From positions 1 through 64,000 of the forward strand of contig CAYZMM010000030.1 in the NCBI GenBank assembly GCA_964479535.1: a stretch of DNA of 64,000 bases, written 5' to 3'. Below are positions 8,475 to 18,378 of the stretch, piece after piece; the first letter of the stretch is position 1; every line of letters starts with the position of its first letter. The DNA is from S015-6 sp964479535 (GTDB lineage Bacteria > Desulfobacterota > DSWW01). The notes beneath the pieces are model-generated. The model was not told the DNA's origin. It saw only the letters and a program-made list of their open reading frames with translations, and ran no database searches. The translations under genes and the position numbers were made by a program.

Positions 8475-9708
8475 ATGTTTTGTTTTCAATGTCAGGAAAC
8501 GGCCAAGAACACCGGTTGCACCGTCAAAGGCGTGTGCGGCAAGCCCGAGGAGACCGCGGATCTTCAGGATCTGCTCATCTACGTGTGCAAGGGGATCTCG
8601 GTTTACGGGGAAAAGCTGAAGGAAAAAGGTACGGTGGACAGAGACGCCGGCCGCTTCCTGTGTGAAGCCCTTTTCACCACGATCACCAACGTGGCCTGGG
8701 ACGATGATGTGATTATCCACCGGATCAGGGAGGCCCTCAAGGTTCGCGACGCGGTCAAAGAAAAGCTCGGGGCGGACATATCCGGCGCGCTGCCGGATTG
8801 CGCCACCTGGGCCTCGGATGACAAAGAAGAAATCGTCTCCAAAGCCATGTCCGATGAGGTTCGCATCACGGCCGCTCAAAACGAGGATGTGCGCTCTTTG
8901 AGAGAGCTCCTGATCATCGGCAGCAAGGGGATCGCCGCCTACGCAGATCACGCCGCGATTCTCGGCCATGAAAAAGACGACATCTACGGTTTTCTCATGG
9001 AGGCCCTGGTGTCCACCACCAAGGACCTTTCGACCGACGAGATGATCGCCCTGGTCATGAAGGCCGGAGAAAACGCCGTCAATACCATGGCCCTGCTGGA
9101 CGAGGCCAATACGACCGCCTATGGCCACCCTGAGATTACCGAGGTGAACATCGGTGTAGGGAAAAAACCCGGCATCCTGATTTCAGGGCACGACCTGAAA
9201 GACATGGAGGAACTGCTCAAACAGACGGAGGGCACGGGCGTGGACGTATACACCCACGGCGAGATGCTGCCGGCCAATTCCTATCCGGCTTTTAAGAAAT
9301 ACGACCATTTCGTCGGCAACTACGGCGGATCGTGGTGGCACCAGAACAAGGAGTTCGAGACCTTCAACGGTCCCATCGTTCTCACCACTAACTGCCTGAT
9401 TCCCATCAAAAAGGAAAACAACTACCTGGAAAGGCTCCCTGGCCGTGATCGCCCTGAAACTCAAGGAAGCGTTCGGCCTGAGCGACATCAATGAACTGCC
9501 TGTGTTCTATGACATCGCCTGGTATGAGCAAAAGGCCGTGGCCGTGCTGTTGGCCCTGCTGTTCCTGGGTGTCAAGGGCATCCGTCTGGGCCCGACGTTG
9601 CCGGCCTTCCTCTCGCCCAATGTGGCCAATGTCTTGGTGGAGAAATTCGACATCAAGCCCATCGGCACGGTGGAGGATGACATCGCAGCCATGATGGCCG
9701 GGAAATAG
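8475..9708 (+). pseudogene. hcp: Hybrid cluster protein (hydroxylamine/NO reductase), internally deleted and frameshifted
   Basis: The first part (8475 to about 9440) is a good Hcp: the N-terminal [4Fe-4S] cysteines CFQCQETAKNTGC and GVCGK, then GHDLKDMEELLKQT, YTHGEMLPANSYP and VLTTNCLIP, which hold the His, Glu and first Cys of the hybrid cluster. After NNYLERL the sequence jumps in another frame to LAVIALKLKEAFGL, DIAWYEQKAV and the normal C-terminus. Roughly 120 residues are missing, including the persulfide Cys and two further cluster cysteines (the GCDGRHKSRE, GCAKYRYNK and GQCND regions of the family). The encoded protein cannot form the hybrid cluster. Confidence 0.85.
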
Positions 9709-9981
9709 TTCATGTTTGGAAACAGCCGGGTGCAAGAGCTGTGCTGCCGATGAAGAGTCAGGACCAGGGGAAACGTCGTGCGGGCCGAGACAAGGGAGAT
9801 TGTGCTCATGCCGGCCGACGTGCCCCCCCGCCTTTCACGCCGCCGAGAGCTTCAAGATGCTTCTGGTCATGATACGTGACACAAGGAAATCGGCTGGTTT
9901 CCGGTCTTCGAATCAAAAGAGGCCGAAAGATCGAAGGCTTTTGGAAGTTTTCCCCCTGGGGACAGACAGCGAAAAAGCCTC

Positions 9982-11283
9982 TCACGGACCGTACACCTTC
10001 GGAGCTGCTCTTTCCGGTCGAGAAATTCTCAGCAAACCGGTAAACCCCACACTTATGGCCGCCAGGCCCACGAAGACGACGAACCCGGTCGCATACCCTT
10101 CGTCTCCCCGGAGCTGGACGAACAGGGCCATCGCCGGAGGAATGGCGAATCCTCCAAAGGCACCGAGCCCGCCCACCCAACCCGATGCGCCCCCGATGGC
10201 CTTGCGGACGTAATGTGGAACCATCTTGAAGACGGCAGCGTTGTTTACGCCCATGCCCATTCCCATCAGAAGCGTGCCAAGCAAAGCCAGTGAGAAACGG
10301 GTCGTCAGGGTCGTCAGGACTGCGCCCATCAGGAGCACGGCCAGTGCCGCGACGGACGTCCTCTCTCCGCCGTATCTGTCGGACCAGGAGCCCCCCTGCA
10401 CTCGTATCGCCGAGGCCAGGAGCGAGAATGCGGCGGTCAGGATGCCCGCCAAGGTCTGACTTTTCTGAAAATGCGCGGTCCAGTAAGTGGGCAGCCAGGA
10501 TGTGAGGGCCAGGAAACCACCGAAGGTGGTGAAGTATAGGGCGACCAGAACCCACGTCTGCCACACTCTGGCAGAAATCAAGAGCGTCTCGATGGCACTC
10601 CCTGAGGGGAAGACCTTCTGTCCGGCCTCCTCCGCGCGCTTGCGCGCCGTCTTCGGTTCCATGCCCTGTTCCAGATACTGAAAATACCATGCATTGCGGC
10701 CCATGAACGCGTAAAGCACCGTACCCACGACCAGAAAGGCAAGCCATGCCAGGTAGGCGTCCGCCAACCCCCATGCCGCCAGGGCAACCGGCAGGATGAA
10801 GGAGAACAGACCGGGTGCGAGGTTGCCGATCCCTGCGTACGTCCCGAGCGCCCAGCCGTGCCGCGCGGGCGGGAACCAGTAGGCCACCTGGCTGATCCCG
10901 ACCGAGAACGTGGCAATCCCGCAGCCGCACAGCGCGCCCAGGAACAGGAGCAGGGGATACCAGTCTGCAGAGAGCCCGTCGGGGTAGAAGAACACCAGGA
11001 CGAGAAACAAGCCCACCATGCCGGTGATGGAGAGAAGGAGCAGCACCAGAAAAGGCCTTCGGCCGCCCGTGGTCTCCACCCAGGCTGAAAACGGGATCCG
11101 TAACAGGGAGCCCGTGAGGGTCGGCACCGCGACCAGAAATCCTACCCGGAGGGGGGAGAGATCCATGATCTCACGGATTCGGTGGGCCGTCGGCCCGAAC
11201 AGGGCCACTGCGGCGAAGCCGAAAAAGAAGCCCAGCGTCGCAGCCGTGAGCCCTTTCCTGGGGGAACCTTTGCTGTCGCTCAT
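9982..11283 (-). CDS. narK: Nitrate/nitrite transporter, MFS family (NarK type)
   Basis: A 433-residue, twelve-helix MFS protein starting MSDSKGSPRKGLTAA at 11283. It has the nitrate-transporter features FGFAAVALFGPTA, RIPFSAWVETTGGRRP, GCGIATFSVGISQVAYWFP and, in the second half, GVNNAAVFKMVPHYV and GGLGAFGGFAIPP (the nitrate signature glycine runs). It is the last gene of the nar operon, 13 bases after narI. It brings nitrate to the cytoplasmic active site of NarG and/or exports nitrite. Confidence 0.9.
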   Translation of the reverse strand: MSDSKGSPRKGLTAATLGFFFGFAAVALFGPTAHRIREIMDLSPLRVGFLVAVPTLTGSLLRIPFSAWVETTGGRRPFLVLLLLSITGMVGLFLVLVFFYPDGLSADWYPLLLFLGALCGCGIATFSVGISQVAYWFPPARHGWALGTYAGIGNLAPGLFSFILPVALAAWGLADAYLAWLAFLVVGTVLYAFMGRNAWYFQYLEQGMEPKTARKRAEEAGQKVFPSGSAIETLLISARVWQTWVLVALYFTTFGGFLALTSWLPTYWTAHFQKSQTLAGILTAAFSLLASAIRVQGGSWSDRYGGERTSVAALAVLLMGAVLTTLTTRFSLALLGTLLMGMGMGVNNAAVFKMVPHYVRKAIGGASGWVGGLGAFGGFAIPPAMALFVQLRGDEGYATGFVVFVGLAAISVGFTGLLRISRPERAAPKVYGP

Positions 11284-11296
11284 AACCCCGGGATCC

Positions 11297-11965
11297 TCAC
11301 GCTGCCGGTTTACGAAAGACGATGTAGTTCCTAAAGAGGTACGTAAACGGGACACTCCAGATGTGGACCAGCCGGCTGAAGGGCGAGAAGCCGAGCAAAG
11401 CCAGCGCACCCAGAATATGAACCTTGTAGCTCAAGGGCACAGGGTCCATGAGCTGCGGTGCCGGCGACAGAAGCAGGACGCTTCGAATCCATGGCGCCAC
11501 CGTATCCAACACGTAGAAGTGCCCGAAACACACGTTGTAGGTCCCGGCTCCGATGACGAGGAACAACAGGATCAGGGTGACCGCATCGTTCAACGTCGTC
11601 GTGGCGCGAACCCGCTTTCGGCTGAACCGGCGCCAAAGGAGCAGCAGGCTTCCTGCAAAGGCTGCAAGCCCGAAAAGCAGGCCGAGAAGGAAAGCCACAC
11701 GGGTGTGAGTGGCTCCGTCGATTCCGAAAGCGTCGTACACGGATTGCGGAATCAGAAGGCCGCCCGCGTGACCGACGAACGTGAAGATCACGCCCCAGTG
11801 AAAGAGCCATATCCCGACCTTCAGGCTGCCTTTGTCCAGGAGTTCGCTGGACCTCGCATTCCAGTGATAGAGATCCGTGAAATACCGGTAAGGGTGCCCG
11901 ACGGCAAAGGTGGTGAGGGCCAGGTAAGGGAAAACCGAAAAAGCCAGGGTGTTCCATGTGTCCAT
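11297..11965 (-). CDS. narI: Respiratory nitrate reductase gamma subunit (b-type cytochrome)
   Basis: 222 residues from MDTWNTLAFSVFPYL with five membrane helices. Histidines suited to two b haems appear in the family positions (FAVGHPYRYFTD and FHWGVIFTFVGHAGG in the first half; LDTVAPWIRSVL and YKVHILGALALLGFSPFSRLVH near the end). It oxidises quinol and passes electrons to NarH. Its start lies 1 base after the narJ stop. Confidence 0.92.
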   Translation of the reverse strand: MDTWNTLAFSVFPYLALTTFAVGHPYRYFTDLYHWNARSSELLDKGSLKVGIWLFHWGVIFTFVGHAGGLLIPQSVYDAFGIDGATHTRVAFLLGLLFGLAAFAGSLLLLWRRFSRKRVRATTTLNDAVTLILLFLVIGAGTYNVCFGHFYVLDTVAPWIRSVLLLSPAPQLMDPVPLSYKVHILGALALLGFSPFSRLVHIWSVPFTYLFRNYIVFRKPAA

Positions 11966-11966
11966 G

Positions 11967-12500
11967 TCATTCGTCCCCCGCAGCTTGCATCTCGAAGAAG
12001 CGGCCGAGAAGCCCCTCAAGCAGAGCCGCATACGGGCTTCCCGACTCCCGGAGCCCTGAAGCGAGCGTGGCCACCGCTCGTCCGTACTCCCCCATGAGCC
12101 ACGTCCGGGTTTCCTCCCTGCACAGGGAGAAGAACTCAAGCATCATCGGCAGGAAATCGGGCAACTCCTCGGTTACGCATTCATACCCTTCGTTCCGGTA
12201 GATCTGCCTCAGGTGGGCCAGGGCGTTCCCTCTCGCCTCCCCGTCCCCCCAGCGGTGGAAGCTCAGGTGCAACGAGGTGGCGGGCGTCATGTCGAAGGTC
12301 TGCGTGTAGTGCTCCTTGAGCTGAAGGTGCGGTGTCCGGCGGAACGTGTTCACCATATCCTCGCAACCCCTTTTTGCCTTTGAGTCAGGCAGTCCACGCA
12401 GGCCATTTGCCGCTGCTTCCAGGGCCTCTGAAAAATCCCCGTCCGGGTACAGAAGAAGGAGGGAGGCGATCCTGAGGAGGTCCCGATCCTCGGGGGTCAT
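11967..12500 (-). CDS. narJ: Nitrate reductase molybdenum-cofactor assembly chaperone
   Basis: 177 residues, an all-helical TorD/NarJ-family chaperone: LLRIASLLLLYPDGDFSEAL at the N-terminus, then LKEHYTQTFDMTPATSLHL, LPDFLPMMLEFFSLC. It is needed for insertion of the Mo-bisMGD cofactor and Fe-S centres in NarG before membrane attachment and is not part of the final enzyme. Its ATG overlaps the narH stop (ATGA), indicating translational coupling. Confidence 0.9.
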   Translation of the reverse strand: MTPEDRDLLRIASLLLLYPDGDFSEALEAAANGLRGLPDSKAKRGCEDMVNTFRRTPHLQLKEHYTQTFDMTPATSLHLSFHRWGDGEARGNALAHLRQIYRNEGYECVTEELPDFLPMMLEFFSLCREETRTWLMGEYGRAVATLASGLRESGSPYAALLEGLLGRFFEMQAAGDE

Positions 12501-13930
12501 GGATTCCCTCCATCAGGGAACCCGCATCTTCCCCGAACCGGATCGAGATCCTGCACCTCCCCTTTGCTGGTGCAAGGGATCACGTACCGATCGCTGTACT
12601 TGGCGATGGAGAGCAGGCGGAACATCTGCTCCGCCATGGGCACACTCATTTCCGCCTCTTCCAGGACGCGAGTTTCCGGGGCATGGTCGACTCGAACCGA
12701 CCGCATGTATCTTCGCAGGGCGGCGAGCCGCCTCAGGGCCGATCGCACAGGGGCTTCATCTCCGGCGCAGAGCAGGTTCGCAAGATACTTCACCGGTATC
12801 CTCATCTCGTCGATGTCCACGTCGTCCTTTCCCTCCTTTTCTGCGGTAGAGGCCATCGGGCTCAGGGGGGGGATGTACCAGACCATGGGAAGGGTCCTGA
12901 ACTCGGGATGCGGAGGGAGGGCGAGCCTCCATTCCACGGCGAGCTTGTACACGGGTGAAAGTCTGGCAGCATCCAGAGTGTTCGGCGGGATCCCGCTCTT
13001 CAGCGCATCGGATGCGACTTCCGGATCATTCGGGTCGAGGAAGATCGAGAGGTGCGAGGGGTAGACGGCCTGGTCTTCCCTCGTTGCCGCAGCCGATTCG
13101 ACCCTGTCGGCATCGTACAGGATGACCCCCACGTATCGAATCCGGCCCACGCAGGTCTCTGCGCAGAGGGTCGTCATCCCTGTCTCGATCCTCGGATAGC
13201 AGAAGATACACTTCTCGGATCTGCCCTCCTGCCAGTTGAAATAGACCTTCTTGTACGGACAACCGGACACACAGTACCGCCAGCCTCTGCACTGTTCCTG
13301 GTCGACCAGGACGATCCCGTCTTCGTCGCGTTTGTAGAGGGCGCCCGACGGACAAGAGGCGACGCACGCCGGATTGAGGCAGTGCTCGCAGATGCGCGGA
13401 AGGTAGAACATGAAAACGTCCTGGAATCGGAGATAGGTCTCTGGGTTCATTGATTCGAAGTTCACGTCCTCCCTGCCCGTAAGGTTGACCCCTGCGAGGT
13501 CGTCTTCCCAGTTGGGCCCCCATTCCACCCGCATGTCTTCCCCGGTGATCAGTGATTTCGGCCGCGTGGAGGGCTGGTGCTTCTTCAGAGGGCTCGCGAT
13601 CAGCTTGCCGTAGTCATAGGTCCAGGGTTCGTAGTAGTCGTCGATACCGGGAAGGTCCGGGTTGTGAAAAATGTTGAGCAGTTTGCTCGTCCGCCCGCCT
13701 GCTAGGAGCTGGAGTTTTTCGCCGCGCAGCGTCCATCCGCCCCTGTAATGCCGCTGATCCTCCCAGACCTTTGGATAACCGATTCCGGGTTTCGTCTCCA
13801 CATTGTTGAACCACATGTACTCGGCTCCCCGGCGATTCGTCCAGACGTTCTTACACGGGATGCTGCACGTGTGGCAGCCGATGCACTTGTCCAGGTTCAT
13901 CACCATACAGATCTGGGCCTTAATCTTCAT
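12497..13930 (-). CDS. narH: Respiratory nitrate reductase beta subunit (Fe-S)
   Basis: 477 residues with the four cysteine clusters of NarH: CIGCHTCSIPCKNVW near the N-terminus, CEHCLNPACVASCPSGALYK, CRGWRYCVSGCPYKK (Trp at the second position, the mark of the [3Fe-4S] cluster) and KCIFCYPRIETGMTTLCAETC. It carries electrons from the NarI haems to NarG. The start overlaps the narG end by 11 bases. Length and motifs are complete. Confidence 0.94.
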   Translation of the reverse strand: MKIKAQICMVMNLDKCIGCHTCSIPCKNVWTNRRGAEYMWFNNVETKPGIGYPKVWEDQRHYRGGWTLRGEKLQLLAGGRTSKLLNIFHNPDLPGIDDYYEPWTYDYGKLIASPLKKHQPSTRPKSLITGEDMRVEWGPNWEDDLAGVNLTGREDVNFESMNPETYLRFQDVFMFYLPRICEHCLNPACVASCPSGALYKRDEDGIVLVDQEQCRGWRYCVSGCPYKKVYFNWQEGRSEKCIFCYPRIETGMTTLCAETCVGRIRYVGVILYDADRVESAAATREDQAVYPSHLSIFLDPNDPEVASDALKSGIPPNTLDAARLSPVYKLAVEWRLALPPHPEFRTLPMVWYIPPLSPMASTAEKEGKDDVDIDEMRIPVKYLANLLCAGDEAPVRSALRRLAALRRYMRSVRVDHAPETRVLEEAEMSVPMAEQMFRLLSIAKYSDRYVIPCTSKGEVQDLDPVRGRCGFPDGGNP

Positions 13931-16900
13931 ACCAGTCGACCTCCTCCGCCTTTCGGACCACGATCACTTCATCCCGCTGGGCGCCCGTGGGGCCGTAGTA
14001 GTTGAACCCGTAACTCAACTGCGCGTACCCTCCGATCATCTGGGTCGGCTTCACGAGGATGCGGGTCACACTGTTGTGCGTGCCTCCCCTCTCGCCGGAG
14101 AAGCGCGAGCCCGGCGTGTTGATCAGCCGTTCCTGCGCATGGTACATGAAGGCCTTCCCGCGCGGGATCCGGTGGCTGACGACCGCCTTGGCCATCACCA
14201 CGCCGTTCACGTTCAGACACTCGAGCCACTCATTGTCTTTCACTCCCAGGGCCTCGGCATCTTCGCTGTTGATCCAGATGGCCTCGCCCCCCCGAAAGAG
14301 TGTCAGCATGGTGGGCGTGTCCGAGTAGGTGCTGTGGATCGACCATTTGGAGTGGGGGGTAATGTAGTTCAGTACCAATTCCCGGCCCGGCTCGCGGGCC
14401 ACTCTCGTGGAGCCGAAAGCCGCCATATCCAGGGGAGGACGATAGAGCGGAAGAGCTTCTCCGAAATCGAGCATCCACTCGTGATCCTGGTAGATCTGGG
14501 CGCGTCCGGTGAGAGTGCGGAAAGGAACCTTCTCCTCGATGTTGATCACAAAGGGCGAATACCTCCGCGTCTCCGATTCGGTTCCGCTCCACACAGGACT
14601 CGTAAGAATGGTGCGGGGACGCGCATCGATGTCCGAGAACGTAATCCTCTCTCCCTCCCTCTTTGCGCTCAAATGGCTCAAGCTGCGGCCCGTTTTCTCT
14701 TCCAGGGACCGCCAGGACTTGACCGCAGTACCACCGTTCGTTTCGGGGGATAAACCCAGAATCGCCTCGGCCACCTGCTTGCCCGTTTCCAGTACCGGCA
14801 TGCCCTTGCTCACCCCGTCGGCTTCGACGGTTCCGAGCCTCCCCTTCAACTCGGAGTACTCCCGCGCCGCATTCCATTGAACCCCTTTGGCGCCGATGGT
14901 TCCCTTTTCAACCAGGGGGCCCAGCGCCGTCATCATCCTGTACACGTTCGGGAAGTCCCTTGTCACGACCACAAGGTTGGGCATGGTTTTCCCCGGGACG
15001 GCCTCGGTCTCTCCCCGCTTCCAGTCCCTGACCCGCCCGAAAGGCTGCGCGATCTCTCCCGGGGAATCGTGCAGCAGGGGCACGGTGACCAGGTCCTTGG
15101 CCTGCCCCAGATGCACGGCCGCGAGCTCGGAGAACTTACGAGCCAGGGTCGTGAACTGGTCCCAGTTCGTCCTGGCCTCCCAGGGCGGGTCGATGGCCGG
15201 GTTAAAAGGATGGATAAAGGGATGCATGTCGGTCGAGCTGATGTCGTGCATCTCGTACCAGGTCGCCGACGGCAGGACCACATCGGCGTACAGGGCGCTC
15301 GTAGACATCCGGAATTCGAGCGTCACGAGAAGATCCAGCTTGCCTTCCGGGACCGGATTCTTCCAGTCGATCTCTTCGGGTCGTAACTCGTCGTTTGGAC
15401 GGCTCATAACCGAATTTCTGCAACCCAGAAGATGCTTGAGAAAATATTCGTGCCCCTTGCCGCTTGCCCCGAGGAGATTTGCCCGCCACAGAAACAGGAC
15501 GCGGGGGAAATTTCCGGCGTCGTCGGGGGCTTCGAGGCCAAAGCGCATCGTTCCGCTTTTCAGCGCCTCGACCGCGTAGGAAACAATCTCCTGGTCGGAT
15601 GCAGCACCGCTCCTCGAGGCGTCTTTGCAGACCTCCATTGGATTGCGGTCGAACTGCGGATACGCGGGAAGCCATCCCAGCCGTACGGCGATGGCATTGT
15701 AATCGGCAGGATGCCTGGCAACCTCGGAGCCGCACAGCGGCGAGGCGATTCGGTTCATGTCGATCGTCTCGTATCTCCACTGGTCGGTGGCGAAGTAATA
15801 GAAAGAGGTCCCGTTCTGCAGTCGGGGCGGCCTGGCCCAGTCGAGTCCGAAGGCCAGCGTGCTCCAACCTGCCAGGGGACGCACCTTCTCCTGGCCCACG
15901 TAGTGTGCCCATCCTCCTCCGTTGACCCCCTGACAGCCGCACAGGGTCGTAAGGTTGAGGATCGCCCGATACGTCACGTCGCTGTGATACCAGTGGTTGG
16001 TCCCGGCGCCCAGGAAGATCATGGATTTTCCGCGGGTCTTCTCGGCATTCCGAGCGAACTCCCGGGCCACCTGGACGGCCGCCTCTCTGGAAACCCCGGT
16101 CAAAACTTCCTGCCATGCGGGTGTGTAGGGCTTTGGATCGTCGTACCCCGTGGCGACGTCTCCGCCCCTCCCGCGATCGATTCCCAGGCTGGCGCAGAGC
16201 AGGTCAAACACCGTGGTTACCAGGATCTCTTCGCTTTCGCCGGTGATCTTCCCGACCGGGACCATTCCCTTCCTCGTCCGGGCTTCAGAGAGCTCGAAGA
16301 GGGGGAAAGAAACCTGCACCCACCTCTGATTGGCTTCGGCGAGGCTCAGGGAGGGGTCGACCGGCTGCCCGCTCATGGCATCCCTCAAATCGAGATTCCA
16401 CTGCGCCCCTTCGTCCCAGCGAAATCCGATGCTTCCCTGAGGGACGACAAACCCTCCTGTTCGTCGGTCATGGAGAACGGTCTTCCACTCACCTCGCTTC
16501 AAATCGAGGCCCAGATCGGTGGCTCGAACAAAACGATCCGAAACGTACGCGTCCCCCTGCTTCCTGAGAATGACAAGGAAAGGGAGGTCCGTGAATCTTC
16601 CGGCATAGTCCATGAAGTATTCCGACTGACGGTCCAGATAGAACTCCTTGACGATGACAAAGGTCATCGCCATGGCCAGGGCACCGTCCGTTCCTGCCCT
16701 GGCCGGCAACCATCGGTCCGCGAATTTCACGTATTCAGCATAGTCCGGTGCCACGGCCACGACTCGCGCACCCCGGTAGCGAGCCTCCGTGTAGAAATGG
16801 GCGTCGGGCGTCCGCGTCATCGGCAGATTGGTTCCCCAGACGATCATGTACGTGCTTTCATACCAGTCCGCGCTCTCCGGGACATCGGTCTGCTCGCCCC

Positions 16901-17621
16901 ACACCTGCGGAGAGGCCGGAGGAAGGTCGCAGTACCAGTCGTAGAAGCTGATCATCGAGGCGCCGATCAGGGAGAGAAACCTGGCCCCCCCGGCATAGGA
17001 GACCATGGACATGGCGGGGATGGGAGTAAAGCCAAAGATTCTGTCGGGCCCGTACTTTCGGATGGTCGAGACAAGGGAAGCGGCAATCAACGTCGAGGCT
17101 TCATCCCAGGAGACCCGGACGAATCCGCCCCTTCCTCTGGCTTCTTTGTATCTCTTCGTCTTTTCGGGGTCTTCCACAATCGATTCCCAGGCGGAGACAG
17201 GATCCGGATGGGAGTCGAGGGCTTCCCTCCACAAGGAGTAGAGAACCGACCGCATATACGGGTACTTCACCCGCCCCGGGCTGTAGACGTACCACGAGAA
17301 CCCGGCACCGCGAGGGCATCCGCGCGGTTCGTGGTCCGGCATGGCATGGCCGCATTCCGGATAATCGACCTTTTGCGTCTCCCAGACCACGATCCCGTCC
17401 TTGACGTATACGTTCCAGGAACAGGACCCCGTGCAGTTCACCCCGTGCGTGGATCGCACGACCTTATCGTACTGCCACCGTCTGCGGTAGAGTTCCTCCC
17501 ACTGCCGGTTTCCCGGCCAGACTTCAGCCCAGCCTTTCGAGAGAACCCCTTCTCTAAGGAAATCCCGATCGGTGATCGCTTTGAAGAAGCGCAGAGACGA
17601 AATCGACCTACGTCTTGTCAT
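13920..17621 (-). CDS. narG: Respiratory nitrate reductase alpha subunit (molybdopterin)
   Basis: 1,233 residues, full length for a NarG. Near residue 57 it has the HGVNCTGSCSWN motif (His-x3-Cys-x3-Cys) of the FS0 cluster, and EQTDVPESADWYESTY with TRTPDAHFYTEARYRGARV for the Mo-bisMGD site with Asp ligand. The N-terminus has only a weak RR pattern (TRRRSISSLRF), so export by Tat cannot be decided from sequence; bacterial NarG normally faces the cytoplasm. A good AGGAG ribosome site precedes the ATG at 17621. It is first in narGHJIK and is the most strongly diagnostic metabolic operon of the window: nitrate to nitrite with quinol as donor. Confidence 0.95.
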   Translation of the reverse strand: MTRRRSISSLRFFKAITDRDFLREGVLSKGWAEVWPGNRQWEELYRRRWQYDKVVRSTHGVNCTGSCSWNVYVKDGIVVWETQKVDYPECGHAMPDHEPRGCPRGAGFSWYVYSPGRVKYPYMRSVLYSLWREALDSHPDPVSAWESIVEDPEKTKRYKEARGRGGFVRVSWDEASTLIAASLVSTIRKYGPDRIFGFTPIPAMSMVSYAGGARFLSLIGASMISFYDWYCDLPPASPQVWGEQTDVPESADWYESTYMIVWGTNLPMTRTPDAHFYTEARYRGARVVAVAPDYAEYVKFADRWLPARAGTDGALAMAMTFVIVKEFYLDRQSEYFMDYAGRFTDLPFLVILRKQGDAYVSDRFVRATDLGLDLKRGEWKTVLHDRRTGGFVVPQGSIGFRWDEGAQWNLDLRDAMSGQPVDPSLSLAEANQRWVQVSFPLFELSEARTRKGMVPVGKITGESEEILVTTVFDLLCASLGIDRGRGGDVATGYDDPKPYTPAWQEVLTGVSREAAVQVAREFARNAEKTRGKSMIFLGAGTNHWYHSDVTYRAILNLTTLCGCQGVNGGGWAHYVGQEKVRPLAGWSTLAFGLDWARPPRLQNGTSFYYFATDQWRYETIDMNRIASPLCGSEVARHPADYNAIAVRLGWLPAYPQFDRNPMEVCKDASRSGAASDQEIVSYAVEALKSGTMRFGLEAPDDAGNFPRVLFLWRANLLGASGKGHEYFLKHLLGCRNSVMSRPNDELRPEEIDWKNPVPEGKLDLLVTLEFRMSTSALYADVVLPSATWYEMHDISSTDMHPFIHPFNPAIDPPWEARTNWDQFTTLARKFSELAAVHLGQAKDLVTVPLLHDSPGEIAQPFGRVRDWKRGETEAVPGKTMPNLVVVTRDFPNVYRMMTALGPLVEKGTIGAKGVQWNAAREYSELKGRLGTVEADGVSKGMPVLETGKQVAEAILGLSPETNGGTAVKSWRSLEEKTGRSLSHLSAKREGERITFSDIDARPRTILTSPVWSGTESETRRYSPFVINIEEKVPFRTLTGRAQIYQDHEWMLDFGEALPLYRPPLDMAAFGSTRVAREPGRELVLNYITPHSKWSIHSTYSDTPTMLTLFRGGEAIWINSEDAEALGVKDNEWLECLNVNGVVMAKAVVSHRIPRGKAFMYHAQERLINTPGSRFSGERGGTHNSVTRILVKPTQMIGGYAQLSYGFNYYGPTGAQRDEVIVVRKAEEVDWYED

Positions 17622-18040
17622 AGAGATCTCCTGTTCGGCGAAGCGTCCCGGCTAGTCCTTCAGGAACCGCCCTAGGACAAGCGATCTGTCCACGGCCATC
17701 TCGGGTCCGGTCCTGCCTCGGTCGGTACCCTCACCCAATGGTGCGGCAGACAGACGGCTGGCCCTGTGTGGGGCAGTGAATCCATGAAGTTGGCCATTTT
17801 TCAGGCTTTTCACATTCAATAAGAACATGCTTTCAGACGCCGAGAGAATAGCCGGTAGTAAAATTACGGGTCAAGAAAAAGGGCACCCAAAATCTTGTAA
17901 AGTCCTGCGAAGCCGGAGAGAAGTGTGCATCCCGGTTCGCCATATCGGCGCAGATTCGGATCGGCAGTGGAGAATAGCGCGCCGATTGGCGTGGATCAAG
18001 ACAGGCGGGTGCGACAATAGACAAGTAATGAGCCGTGTGG
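17622..18040 (-). promoter_or_regulatory. Upstream region of the nar operon; no gene recognised
   Basis: About 420 bases with only small unconvincing frames. The nar promoter should lie here, but I do not see a clear FNR box (TTGAT-N4-ATCAA), a sigma-54 site or a NarL heptamer cluster. Confidence 0.3.
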
Positions 18041-18285
18041 TCATGGAGCCGTCAAGAACGAACAAAGGGAGATCGTATGCCAGATTTCGACAAACCTGTT
18101 CATTGCCTCGAACAAGATGTCGTATGATTCGTTCTTGATGTACCAGGGCACGTAGTCGAAGGTCCTGGCCGTGTGATAGGGTATCAGGATGAAGGTGGCC
18201 CAGATGCGCAATCAGTCAAGATAGTATTGGCGAGCACCTTTACGCTCGGCATTCCCCTTCACAATCCATTCCTTCTCAAGCACGC
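18041..18285 (-). pseudogene. N-terminal remnant of a membrane acyltransferase (acyltransferase-3 type)
   Basis: On the minus strand the frame reads GNAERKGARQYYLD, a TGA stop in place of the family Trp, then LRIWATFILIPYHTARTFDY and VPWYIKNE, closely like the first membrane helix of acyltransferase-3 family proteins (YLDWLRVLAI...FHNARFYD). It stops after about 80 codons, while family proteins have about 350-400 residues. One nonsense change and truncation mark it as a relic. Confidence 0.55.
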
Positions 18286-18378
18286 GAACAGATTCGGACA
18301 GAAGAATCTATAAGGCTTCCGGTCAAGTAGGCGCCCGACTCGAGAGCACTTGTTGCGTCTTTCTCCGCAAAACACTTT

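Noticed and set aside
15432..17675. 747-codon plus-strand frame opposite narG
   Set aside because: Antisense shadow of a full-length narG; no start context and no recognisable family.
17827..18138. 103-codon frame upstream of nar as a gene
   Set aside because: No ribosome site or family; part of it is antisense to the acyltransferase remnant.
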